A stretch of DNA of 64,000 bases from Massariosphaeria phaeospora (taxonomy: Eukaryota > Ascomycota > Dothideomycetes > Pleosporales): contig JAADJZ010000035.1 of the NCBI GenBank assembly GCA_011032825.1, forward strand, positions 291,641 to 355,640. Reading direction: 5' to 3'. Below are positions 23,388 through 35,760 of this stretch, piece after piece. The notes under the pieces are model-generated. The model had not been told where the DNA came from and searched no databases. It saw nothing but the letters and a program-made list of their open reading frames with translations. The position numbers and the translations under genes were made by a program. Every line of letters begins with the position of its first letter. The stretch's first letter is position 1.

Positions 23388-24297
23388 ACGTACCTCACGG
23401 GTAGTCGGGCCACACGGGTTCGCGGAACACTTTTGCCAAGCAAATTATCTAATATTATAACCTTAATACCTTTCTTAATAGTAGGCCTATTAGAATAATT
23501 TATACACTGTTATAAAGCTCTAAGCTAGGACTTTAAAATCTACTAAAAATTACCTAAATAGGCTAAGTACTACTAGAGTTTTTAAAGTTTAAAGATAAAG
23601 AGCTCGCTTAAGCTCTATACCTAGTATCTAGTAGAATTCTACTATAATAAACTTTTATATTCTAAAATATTCTTATTTATACTGTAAGTTAGAGTTCTAG
23701 AAAGTTATATAGTATATAGCTTAGAATCAAAGCTATTAGATAGAATTAGAGTTTATATATAAAACCTACTAAGTATAAAGTATTAGTACTATTATAACTC
23801 TAAATAATACTACTTTTTTAAAGCTTATATAGTATAATTATACTAAGTACTAAATTATTAAGTAGTTTTACATTAGGTTTTAATAGTTATATATAGATAT
23901 TTATACTTAGCTAGTATAAAGAAAGTAAACTACTTTCTAACCTATCTAGTAGCTTTAATCTTAGGCTACACGCTATAAAACTCTCTAGTACTTTAATATA
24001 TAGTATAAATAAGAATATTTTAGAATATAAAAGTTTATTATAGTAGAATTCTACTAGATACTAGGTATAGAGCTTAAGCGAGCTCTTTATCTTTAAACTT
24101 TAAAAACTCTAGTAGTACTTAGCCTATTTAGGTAATTTTTAGTAGATTTTAAAGTCCTAGCTTAGAGCTTTAAAACAGTGTATAAATTATTCTAATAGGC
24201 CTACTATTAAGAAAGGTATTAAAGTTATAATATTAGATAATTTGCTTGGCAAAAGTGTCTCGCGAACCCGTGTAGCCCGACTACCCGTGAGGTACGT
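23388..24297. mobile_element. Foldback element B, copy 1 (910 bp)
   Basis: Terminal sequence ACGTACCTCACGGGTAGTCG and its inverse, flanked by TA. Arms of about 300 bp are near-perfect inverted repeats. The terminal 50 bp stay GC-rich, so this copy looks little affected by RIP. No coding capacity. Confidence 0.8.
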
Positions 24298-24299
24298 TA

Positions 24300-24951
24300 T
24301 TCAATTACCGAACCTACTAGATTATCGAACTCGCTAAAATCTTTTAGCATTAAATTCTTAGGTTCAAAGCTTAATAACTCTACTAATAATAGAGCTATCT
24401 AGATAGTTTTTACACCGTTTTAAAGCTTTAATCTAGTACTTTCAAACCTAATACAAATTTACTAAATAGAACTAGTATAGCTAGAGTTATTAAGAGTTGA
24501 GTATAAAGAAACTCGCTTAGCTTCTAACTTTTACTTCTAGTACTAAACTACTATAATAAATAGTAGTACTTTCTAATAATTTATTATACACTCTAAATTA
24601 TAATTCTATATAGATTTTATAGCGTGCACTCTAGATTTAAAACTAGTAAATAGAGTTATATTCTATATACAAAGTTAAGTAGTTTAAAGTATTATTATTA
24701 TTTATAACTATAAGTATTTGTTACTTTTTAAACCTAATTCTACTAGATTAGACTATATAATAGAGTACTTAATAGTTTTATAGTAGATTATACAAGCTAT
24801 ATATAAATATATTTTCTTAGAAAGTAAAAAAGTATTAGTAACTTTTTAACTTTTATACTAGCTGTAATTCTAGGCTGCATACTATAAATTCTTTATAAAC
24901 TTATAATAATAGCTCTATAAAAGAATATTAGAAAGTATTACTATTTATTAT
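24300..24951. mobile_element. Partial foldback element related to A
   Basis: Sequence from about 24,300 matches the arm and core of element A (shared TTCAAAGCTTAATAAC and CTCGCTTAGCTTCTAA), then the second arm stops at the edge of the pogo element at 24,953. The remaining arm is not found on the other side of that pogo element at 47,638. Confidence 0.6.
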
Positions 24952-25230
24952 AACGTATTCTACTATTACTTTAGCTAACTTACTACTTTAGCTAAAAAAG
25001 CTTAGTAGCACTAACTTCTTTATTAACGTAACATACTTCAACAACAAAACGCGCAGCTATTTAATTAAAAAAGTAGAATTTAGCTTGCTTTTTATGCTTA
25101 TACTGCACGCTAATTTTAAAGCTTTTACTACGCTACTAAAGTATCTAGCATACTTTTTTAACTTTAACTAACTAATACAATAGAATTACGCATATTTTTG
25201 AAAAACGTAATAGCTAATAAAAACTTACTA

Positions 25231-27118
25231 ACGTACTCTACGAGCAAGTTGCTTACACAAGCGAGTTGCTTACCTACGCTAAGCTTTTTACTAATACCTA
25301 CTTTTTTTTTTACAACGCAATAGCTTAACTACATAACGCGCTACTAGCTTTAAAAAAAAGCAAATACAGCTTGCAATTTAAGCTATTAAATGCAACGTAA
25401 CACTTTTACAGCAACGCGCTGCATCAATCTACAAATCAATCTACAACGTTTTGCAAAAAACACTAAGCAATTAGCTTGCTAAAATACTTTTACAACGCGA
25501 TTGCATACTTAACTTAATAAAGCTTTGTTTAGCAAAAGAAAAAGTAATTAGAAACTTTGTAATTAAACTTAACACGCAAAGCTTTCTACTTAAGCTTGCT
25601 AGTTTAACAAATAAAGCTAACCTACTACTCGCAAGGCAAAGCTAGCTACTCGTTAGTATTAACTAGGTTGCAACGTTTGTTAAGCGTTAACCTAAGCTCT
25701 AAGTTAAGTTTAATCAAAAGTACAACTATAAAAAAGCTTTTTGCGAGAACTTTAAGCTTGTTAGCAACTAGTTTAGACTTGTAGCGAATATAAAAGCTAA
25801 GTACAACGTAGTAAACAAAAATACTTACAACTTTAATAAAACAAGCTTTATAATAGGCTAGATTTTAACAAGCGTAGTAATTACTAGCTTAAAGCGTTAA
25901 AAACAGCTAAAAATAGTGTAGCAAAGTAATAAAAAGTAGACAACAGTAGTGCAAAGCGTTAACGCAATAAAGTAAGCTATTTTACTTTTTATTATTTTTT
26001 AGAGCAAAAACTACTTCTTTGCTTAGTACAAAAAAAATAGCTTACTTTGCAACTAAGTTATCGCAGTTTCTAAAAACAGCTAGACAACAAATAAGCTTAG
26101 CTTTAAGTAGTTAAAGCACTTTAATAAGCATACAAAAAAACGTACTCTTAAAAGAATACGTTTACTTATTATTAATAGCTATAAAAGCTACAACTCTTTT
26201 GCTTTCTAAAAGTACTACAAAAAAAGCAACATTATTACTTTTTGCATACTTTTTTACTTGTTGCACTTTTTGCAGCTACTTAATGTAAGCTGTTTCTTGC
26301 TTTTAAAGAAAGCGTACAAGCGCTAAGCTAAGAATCTAATGCGCTGCGAAATTAACTATATTACTAAACTTAAGTCTTTGCTATGCTTTATTAGCGCTTA
26401 CAAAACTTTTATTACAAAAAGCAATATTCAAAAAAACTTTAAAGTGCTAGCTTAGTTTTATTTAACTTAGAAGCTGTAATTTTAAAGCTTAACGTGCACT
26501 TCTATACGCTTATACTACTTACTATTAAAAATAGTACTTAGTAGTCTAGAACACCTAGTAATACCTATAAATTTAAGTTGCAATCGAAGCTAATTTAAAA
26601 GAGAATAAAAAAGCATGTAAATAGCTTTTTTACTTTGATAGTTAATGCTTTTAAAAAGCTTTTTAAAAGCGCAAAGTACGCAGCAGCTTCTATACTACTA
26701 CTGCGCAACTAAGTTAATAAGCTTTAAGCTGCAAATAAAGCTTTTTTGCGACGCAAGTTGCACAAAAAAAAGCGTATACAGCAAAAAAGTACTTTAATAG
26801 CTAAAAAAAGCGTGCGCTTAACAGCTCTTAAGGCGTTTAAAACGCGTAGTAATAAAAAAAAAGCAATAAAAAAGCTCGTAGTAATGCTAGTAATTAGAGC
26901 AGCTAGCTTTTAAGACACTGTAGACGTTGCGGTAAGCTAAAGCACAACAAGCGCACGTGTAAAGTAAATGCAGTAGTTAATTCTAAGTAATTTAAGTTAT
27001 TTTAACTCGTACTAAGTAGTAGAAAGAAAGTAGTAGAAAGAAAGTAGTAGGTAGTAAAGAAAAAGCTTAGCGTAGCTAAGCAACTCGCTTGTATAAGCAA
27101 CTCGCTCGTAGAGTACGT
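25231..27118 (+). mobile_element. Pogo/Fot1-like element D, copy 1 (1,888 bp)
   Basis: Ends ACGTACTCTACGAGCAAGTT and inverse with TA duplication. Carries a degenerate plus-strand transposase; the conserved stretch reading INYITKLK is visible near 26,350. Inserted in element F; the aligned site in element E near 41,300 is uninterrupted. Confidence 0.75.
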
Positions 27119-27287
27119 TACAACTAAAAAGCAAACAATTGTCTAATATATTCTCAACTTTAATTTGCAAGAATTCGCGCTTTAGCTGTGCAAAGTAGTA
27201 GATATAGCTAATAAAGTACTAAGTATACGCAGTAGCAAGCTAGTTAGCAAATACTAAGCTAAGCGCTTTGTAACGCGCTTAAATAAG

Positions 27288-27792
27288 TGTTACAAACAAA
27301 AACAATACTAGGTATCGTAAACTAAGCAACAACGTAGAAAAGTTGTTAGAACTTACTAGTGCGTAAAATAAAAGTACAACAACGCGCAAAGTAGAATTAA
27401 GTTAGCAAAGTTACGTAATGCGCTACGAGTGCTACAAAGCTTTAGCACGTAGCATACTAAGCAGAAGTTGCTACAAGCGCTACGAGTGCTACGACGTAGC
27501 AAAACGTAGCAAGCAAAGCAAAACGCTTTTAGCAAAAAATTAAAAAAACTATATAAATTAGCAGAATTCTTTTTATAGTTTTAATTTTTTGTAGTTAACT
27601 TTTTAAAGTACATTTTATACATAGATTAGATCTATAGGCAATAGATTGTTACTTTGTTATTCTATTTAAAATAGAATTAAGATTGTTTTTTTTTGTTGTT
27701 ATTAAGCTCTCTAAACATAGAACAATTTCTTAAAGCGTAATCTCTAAGTCTAATTACAATTACTTTTAGTAAAAAAATACTTTTAATAACAC
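27288..27792 (+). repeat. 5' LTR of outer gypsy1 (505 bp)
   Basis: Begins TGTTACAAACAAAAAC and ends AATAACA. Same length as its partner at 45,725-46,229. Confidence 0.88.
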
Positions 27793-30125
27793 TTTAACTA
27801 CTCTAAGTTTAAAACTAAGATAATATAACAACTTTAGCAAACTTAAGTAGTAGCAGCGCTAAAGCGCTACAACGCACCGCAGCAACGGTATTAGCAAAGC
27901 AAGCTAACTAAATCAAATTAATAAGCAAATAAATTAGCAAACTATTAAAAATAGTTGCAATTTTAAAGAGTTAAAAAACTAGTAGTGCTGCGAAAGCACC
28001 GTTTCTAGAAAAATATAGCAAAAAAAAAAAACGTTACAATTATTCTTTACAAATATCGACTTTTACTACTGTTATTATGCAATAAGCTTTTTAACAAAAC
28101 AAAATAAAATCTTTGCAGCTAAAATGCGTATAAAAGACAACGTAGCAAAATAGTTTTAACTACACGCAAACAATTATGTTAAGAGTAATAGCAAGTAAAA
28201 AATAAAGCAAAACACGCAATGTATTTTTAAAAATTAAAAATTGTTCAAAAAAGAAATTTATATAATCTACAAGAAAGTAAACAAAACACAATAAACAATA
28301 AACAAACTTGAACTACTACAACAAAAAAAATTTGCAAGTAAATACACAATTAAGTTTAAAAAAGTTTAAGCTAAAGTAGATAACGTAGAAAAACGCAGCT
28401 TATGCAAGTTCTACTACGCAAAGTTAAAAAAACATGTAAAAAATAAAATTAGTTAAAACAAAAAACTTAAAAAACTTAAAATGTTAATTAAAACTATAGT
28501 ACGAATTAACAATTAACTATAGCAGCAATAGTAAAAACGTAAGTTAACTATTAAACTATATATACGCTTAGTAGCTACAATTAAAAAAACCTATTACTAC
28601 AACCTAATAGATATCAACAGCGTTAAACAAATTTAAAATAATAAGCTACTACAAAAGCTGTTTACTTAAGAAAACGCTACTTTAACAAAGCAATACTTTT
28701 AAAACGAAGTGTTTAAAGAAAAACGCTAGAAGCGTTACAACAACAAAGCATGCTTTTAATGTAGCAAAGTAAAATACTTTTGCAAAAACTACTTAAAAAC
28801 ACAATAGAAAGTAGCAAGCGTGCAAGCTGTTACTATTGCTATAGTTTAACTATAGCAAGTAGCTACACTATACCTAAAAAACCTTAAAAAATTAAAAAAC
28901 AATTAGATTTAAATAGAAAGTTTTAAAAACTTTACAAAGCTAACAAATAAAAACAACAAAAAACTATTAACTTTACAAGTTTAAAAAATTAATAAATAAC
29001 TATAAAACTACAAATGCTAGATGTGCAGCTAAAAAACTTACATTGCTTAGTATTGCAAAAACAAGTTTTATACGCTTTAAATTATAAAAGTACAAAAATA
29101 AAAAGTTGCAAACGCAGCAATAGCACAACAAAAACTAACAAAAAAAATACAATTCAATAATTAAAACAATTACAAAAACTTATTTTAGCACTAGTATAAC
29201 AAAAAAAACTATGTATACTACGCAAACAATAAAATTCTTACTAAGCAATAGCTAAAACTACTATTATAAGTTTTACTTAAAGATAGCGAATGTATAGTAA
29301 CAAAATATTACGTATACAACTACAACAACTAGTTAAAAAACTATAGTAGCAGCTGCAAATAAGCGTAGTGTTATAATAAAAAATGTTAAACACACTAGTT
29401 TTGTAAGCATATTACAAAATAGTAGCTTATAAGTTTAAAAAACAAAAACTACTTAAAATACAACAACAAATTATGCAAAAAGAATTACAACACGTGTAAA
29501 AAAGCACGTTAGCTTTTTTACACTACAAAATGCACTATCTATAAGCTATAAAAAAACGAAAAAAATAAATTTTTTAAAACTAAAACTACGACAAGTTTTT
29601 AAAGCTTTGGAAATGCTTTGCTAGCAAATGCAACTACTACAAGCAATAAAATATTTTAAAAAAACAAGCTTTAAAAGCTTTTTTAGTAAAAAACTAGTAA
29701 GCTACTAGACTTATAGTTAGGCTAGTAAAAGTACTTTTAGCACAACTATACAAAGCGTACAAAAAACGCAACTAAAACAAAACTACATAAAAGTAAACGC
29801 AAAAGTTGCAAGCTAAAAGCTTATTGCACTACTTAATAGCAAAGCTGCCTAAACATTAGTTTCTTTAAAATAAGTAAAAAAAACAAAATACTTTACTAAG
29901 TTAAGAATTAACTAATACAAACAGTGTTAGCTAACAAACAACTACTAAAATATAAAAACAGTTTAATTAACTTAAAAACTTAAAGAGTTAAGTTAAAAGT
30001 TGCGAGCATTAAGCACTAACAGTGTATTAATATTATAAACTTTAAAAGTTCTAACATGTATATTAGGTACAACTAGCTACAAAAACACAACTTTAATATT
30101 AATTAAAAAAACGAAACAATACGTA

Positions 30126-31035
30126 ACGTACCTTACGGGTAGTCGGGCCACACGGGTTCGCGGGACACTTTTGCCAAGCAAATTATCTAATATTATAACT
30201 TTAATACCTTTCTTAATAGTAGGCCTATTAGAATAATTTATACACTGTTTTAAAGCTCTAAGCTAGGACTTTAAAATCTACTAAAAATTACCTAAATAGG
30301 CTAAGTACTACTAGAGTTTTTAAAGTTTAAAGATAAAGAGCTCGCTTAAGCTCTATACCTAGTATCTAGTAGAATTCTACTATAATAAACTTTTATATTC
30401 TAAAATATTCTTATTTATACTATATATTAAAGTACTAGAGAGTTTTATAGCGTGTAGCCTAAGATTAAAGCTACTAGATAGGTTAGAAAGTAGTTTACTT
30501 TCTTTATACTAGCTAAGTATAAATATCTATATATAACTATTAAAACCTAATGTAAAACTACTTAATAATTTAGTACTTAGTATAATTATACTATATAAGC
30601 TTTAAAAAAGTAGTATTATTTAGAGTTATAATAGTACTAATACTTTATACTTAGTAGGTTTTATATATAAACTCTAATTCTATCTAATAGCTTTGATTCT
30701 AAGCTATATACTATATAACTTTCTAGAACTCTAACTTACAGTATAAATAAGAATATTTTAGAATATAAAAGTTTATTATAGTAGAATTCTACTAGATACT
30801 AGGTATAGAGCTTAAGCGAGCTCTTTATCTTTAAACTTTAAAAACTCTAGTAGTACTTAGCCTATTTAGGTAATTTTTAGTAGATTTTAAAGTCCTAGCT
30901 TAGAGCTTTATAACAGTGTATAAATTATTCTAATAGGCCTACTATTAAGAAAGGTATTAAGGTTATAATATTAGATAATTTGCTTGGCAAAAGTGTCCCG
31001 CGAACCCGTGTAGCCCGACTACCCGTGAGGTACGT
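30126..31035. mobile_element. Foldback element B, copy 2 (910 bp)
   Basis: Same ends and length as copy 1, TA-flanked, inserted in the outer gypsy. The interior runs in the opposite orientation relative to copy 1. The uninterrupted site in the younger gypsy is at about 36,172-36,180, where the TA reads CA. Confidence 0.82.
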
Positions 31036-33333
31036 TAGCTAAAAGCTCGAAAAGAAAAGTGCTGTAGTACAACAAAACAAATTAACAATTTAAAACTTAC
31101 TTAAGAATAAAAAAATTAGTCTAATTGCACTTTACAAAATTGCGAGAATTTATAAAAAAAACTTTTAGCAAATAAGCATTATATAAATACAACAAGTTGC
31201 GCTTTTAAAAGTAAACAAACCGCAATTTAAGTTTTTTAAAAAACAAGAAAAAGAGTTTAAAAACTTTTTTACTAAATACTAAGTAGAGTTTAAAAGTTTT
31301 TTTTAAAAAAAACAAAGAGCACAACTTAGCAAACTACTAAAAATAGAATTACAAATTTTTTTTTAAAAAAAGAACAAAACTACGACTAAAACTAATGTAT
31401 TCTTTAACTTACAACTAGCAAAAGAAATTAAAAAAATACATTTAAAAAAATATCTAGCGAAAACACATACAACTAAGCAAAAGCTTAATAGCTTCGCTAA
31501 TATTGTTTGTACTAAAGAAAAACAAAAAATTGAAACTATGCGTAAACTATTAACAGCTTAACAACGTTACATAAAAAAACAAATACTTACTACCGCTTAT
31601 TTAAAAGCTTATAAATTAACTTTAAAAAGTAAAATAAATTACAAAACTTAACGTACAAGACGAATACTATTGCATTAAAATTGCAAAAAAGCACAAATAG
31701 TTAATAGCTTTTAAAACTAAATATAAACTTTATAAATACTAAGTTATGCTATTTAAATTAACTAATGCCTTAGCTACGTTTTAAGCTTTAATTAACAAAG
31801 TACTATACAAATACATAGACATTTTTGTTATAGCGTACTTAAACAACGTATTAATATACTATAAAAAAACGTTTAAAGAACATTAAAATTATGTTAAAAA
31901 AGTGCTACAAAAGATAAAGCAGTACTAGCTACTACTTTATTTAAAAAAGTGTAAATTCTACGTTACAAAAACTAGCTATCTAAAATTTATTATTTTAAAA
32001 GAAAGTATTTTTATAAACTTAAAAAAGATCTAGACTATACAAAAGTAGCTAACCTTTAAAATAGTAAAAATGTGCAGTTCTTTTTAAAATTTGCTAACTT
32101 TTATTAAAAGTTTATTAAAAATTACTCTAAGACTACGACACTGCTCTTAAAAGTTACTAAAAAAAATAAAAAGTTTAAATAAACAAAAGCACAAAAACAG
32201 GCGTTTTAAAAACTTAAAAAGAAGTTTATTACAGTACTAATGCTACAAATGCACAACTTAAAAAAAGAAACTTAAGTAAAAACTAATGCTTTAGACTACG
32301 CATTAAAAGCGATACTCTTACAACAATGCAACGACAATAAATAAAAACTAGTATTGTACTATTCTAAGAAGTTCTTAGGAGCAGAACTCAACTACAACGT
32401 TTACAATAAAAAGCTATTAGCAATAATAAACGCTTTTGAACAATAAAAAGCATAGCTAAAAAAAGCAAGACATTAAGTACAAGTGTACTTAAACTACTAC
32501 AACTTTACTAGCTTTACTACAACTAAGAAATTAAATAACGTAAACTACTAGTAACTCGGCTAAACTAGTAACCTAGCTAAAAATGCTTAGCACAACCAAC
32601 TTATCTCAAAGAACATTAAATTAATTGCTATCAAACAAGAAACCTGCGTACGTCGTGCTAGCTTTAGATTTAAAAGCTTTTTTTATATTCTTTTAGCAAG
32701 TTTGAGTATTGTGCTTTGTATTACTACAGTTTCTACAGCGCCGTAGAGCTAGTTATGCTCTTTTTTAACTCTTTCTACTACGCGCTTTCTTTAATAGCTA
32801 AAGCGCTGTAAACGCTTTAGCAGCTACTTGCGCTAATCTATTACTATACTCTATTGTACTGCTATGCTAAATCTGCTTTCGTTTGCGCAATTTCTACTTA
32901 GTTATCTTTGCTAATTGATTTTTAAGCTTTTTAATACGGTAGTCTTTAAGCGCGTTTTAATGCAGCATTAATTTAGCTCTTTTTACAAGCTAAAAGAAGC
33001 TACTTTGCGCTAAAGTAAGCGATTTAGTAATAGAATCGCGTACTAGCTATGATTGCGATCTAAATTTAAGTGTATTGCTTAGAGTTTTTAACTGCTACGA
33101 CGTTTCTAGTGCAAAAAGTAGTAGCGAAGTACGCAGCTGTACTTTAAAATAACTAAGAACTACCTACGCGTTAATAGAAACTAGCTTTAAAACTTTAAAA
33201 GCTTTTTTGCAGTTCTTTGTTATAAACACTTTAAAAAACGCGTTTTTAAAAGCTAGTAGAAAGCTTTCTTTGTTAATATAAAAAACGTGCTAGCGCGCTA
33301 AGTCTCAAACGCGTTAAGAGTACTTTAGCTTTA

Positions 33334-33834
33334 TGTTACAAACAAAGACGATACTAGGTATCGTAGACTAAGCAACGACGCAGAAAAGTTGTTAGGGCTT
33401 GCAGGTCTGCAAGACAAGAGTACAGCGATGCGCGAAGCAGAATTAGGTTAGTAGTTACGTAATAGTAATTAGTGCGATTAGAGCTTTAGCGAACTAAGCA
33501 CACTAAGCGGCGAGCGCTTAGCTAGCCTAAAGCGCTTAGCAACTAAGCACACTAAGCGGACTAAGCAGAACGCTTTTAGCAAAGAATTATAAAACTATAT
33601 AGATTAGCAGAATCTCTTTTATAGTTTAGATTCTTTGTAGTTAACTCTTCTAAGTACATTTTATACATAGATTAGATCTATAGGCAACAGATTGTTACTT
33701 TGTTATTCTATCTAGAATAGGATTGAGATTGTTCTTTTGTTGTTACTAAGCTTTTCGAACACAGAACAATCCTTTAGGCGGAATCTTCGAGTCTAATAAC
33801 TCGTACTTTTAATAAGAGAACACTTTTAATAACA
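33334..33834 (+). repeat. 5' LTR of inner gypsy1 (501 bp)
   Basis: Begins TGTTACAAACAAAGACGATA, ends TTTTAATAACA. Near-identical to the 3' LTR apart from scattered transitions. Confidence 0.9.
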
Positions 33835-33867
33835 CGTTAACTACTTTAGGTTTAGAACTAAAACAAC

Positions 33868-35760
33868 ATGGCAACACCTACGAGCTTACGCACGACAGGC
33901 AGTAGCGTTACTACACTTACAACGAACCTAGCAACTGTAATAGCAAAGCAAGCTAATTAGATACAGCAGCAAGCAGAACAGATTTAAGAACTATTAGCAG
34001 CAGTTACGAAGCTCTAAGGTAGGACAGAAGAAAAGTTAGCAAAAGCACTCTCTTTAGAGAAATATAGCGAAGAAAAGAGAAACCTAAAACTTTTTCTTAC
34101 TAACGTAGACCTCTACTGCTGTTATTATAGCAACAGCTTCTACACAAATTAAAACAAGATCCTAGCAGCTAGAATGCACATAAAAGACGACGCAGCAGAA
34201 TAGTTTTAGCTATACGCTGAAAATTACGTTACGCACGCAGAAAACGTAAAGAAAATAAAGCAAGACACAAAGCGCATTTTTAAAAACTAAAAGTCTTTTA
34301 AGCAGGAACTTTATACAATCTACGGCGAAGTAAACGAAACTTAGCAAGCAATAAACCAACTTAGACTACTTAGACAAAAAAGCTTAGCTGGCGAGTACAC
34401 AATTAAATTCAAAAGAATTTAGGCTAAGGTAGACAACGTAGGAGAACGCAGCTTATGCAAGTTCTACTACGCAAGGTTAAAAGAACACGTAAAGAATAAA
34501 ATTAGTCAAAACAAAAAACTAGAAAAACTCAACGAGTTGATTAAAACTGCGGTATAAATTAACAACTAACTATAGCAACGACAGTAGGAACGCAAGTTCA
34601 CTGTCAAACCATACATACGCCTAGTAACAACAATCAAAAAAACCTATTACTACGACCCAATGGATATCGACAGCATTAGACGAATCTAGAACAATAAACC
34701 ACTACAAAAGCAGTTTAATAAAAAAAACGCTACCTTGACAAGACAAGACTCTAAAGACGGGCTGTTAAAAGAAAAACGCTAAAAGCGTTACAACAATAAA
34801 GCATGTTTTTAATGCAGCAAAGACAAACACTTTCGTAGAAACTGCCTAGAAACACAACAGAAAGTAGCAGGCGCGCAAGCTGCTACTATTGCTATAGTCT
34901 AACTACAACGAGTAGCTACACTATATCTAAGAATCTATAAAGAACTAGACAGCGAATAAGTCGAGGTAGAAAACTTAATAGCAAAGAAACTGTTAAACTA
35001 GAAAACAAAGCTTGCCTATATACAAGCAAAAGAAATTACAAATCGACTTTAGAACTACGAGTGCTGAATGTGCGGTAGAACTACTTACATTGCCTAGTAC
35101 TGCGATCAACAGTTCAAGGAACTACAAATTAAAAAACTACAAAGATAAGAAGCTGCAAAAGCAGCAATAGCACAACAAAAACTAACAAAAAAGAAAATAA
35201 AGTTCGCTAATCAAGACAATTACGGAAACCTGCCTTGGCACTAGTGCAACGAGAAAAACTGCATATACCACACAGACAATAGAATCCTTGCGCGACAACA
35301 GCTAGAATTACTATTACACGTTTTACTCAAAAACAGCAAATGTACAGTAACAGAATGCTACGTACATAACTACAACAATTAGTTTAAAAACTACAGCAGC
35401 AGCTGCGCATAGGCATAGTGTTACAACAAAAAGTGTTAAACACACTAGTCTAGCAAGCATATTACAGAATAGTAGCCTATAAGTCTAAAAGACAAGAACT
35501 ACCTAGAATGCAACAACAAATTATGCACAGAAAACTACGATACGTGCCAAGCAGCACGCTAGCCTTTTTGCACCTAAAAATGCGCGATCTATTAGCTATA
35601 GAGATACGCAACCGAATAGAATCTCAAGAATCGAAACTACAGCAAACACTTACAGCTATGGAAATGTTTTATCGACTAGTGCAAATACTACGATCAATAG
35701 AACATTTCAAAAGAACAAGCTTTAAGAGCTTTTTTGGCAAAAAACTAGTAGGCTACTAGA
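33868..35760 (+). pseudogene. gag of inner gypsy1 with CCHC knuckles and a Cys-rich tail
   Basis: Structural protein of the retrotransposon particle, opening at ATG 33,868. The frame can be followed to about 35,700 with stops only at TAG, TAA or TGA that fit RIP changes of Gln/Trp codons. A CCHC zinc knuckle (C-x2-C-x4-H-x4-C) lies at 34,804-34,848. A second, C-x2-C-x4-Y-x4-C, follows at about 35,062-35,104; the Tyr codon TAC fits His CAC after C-to-T. Downstream, about 35,240-35,560, comes a row of C-x4-C pairs (CNEKNC, CTVTEC, CYNKKC, CNNKLC). The outer copy keeps these positions as Cys or Tyr. The pol frame lies in a different register, so expression would need a frameshift. Confidence 0.75.

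Noticed and set aside
22286..31035. Repeated spaced blocks that might suggest a CRISPR-like array
   Set aside because: The repeats are long inverted arms of foldback transposons with TA duplications, not short regular direct repeats, and the host is a eukaryote.
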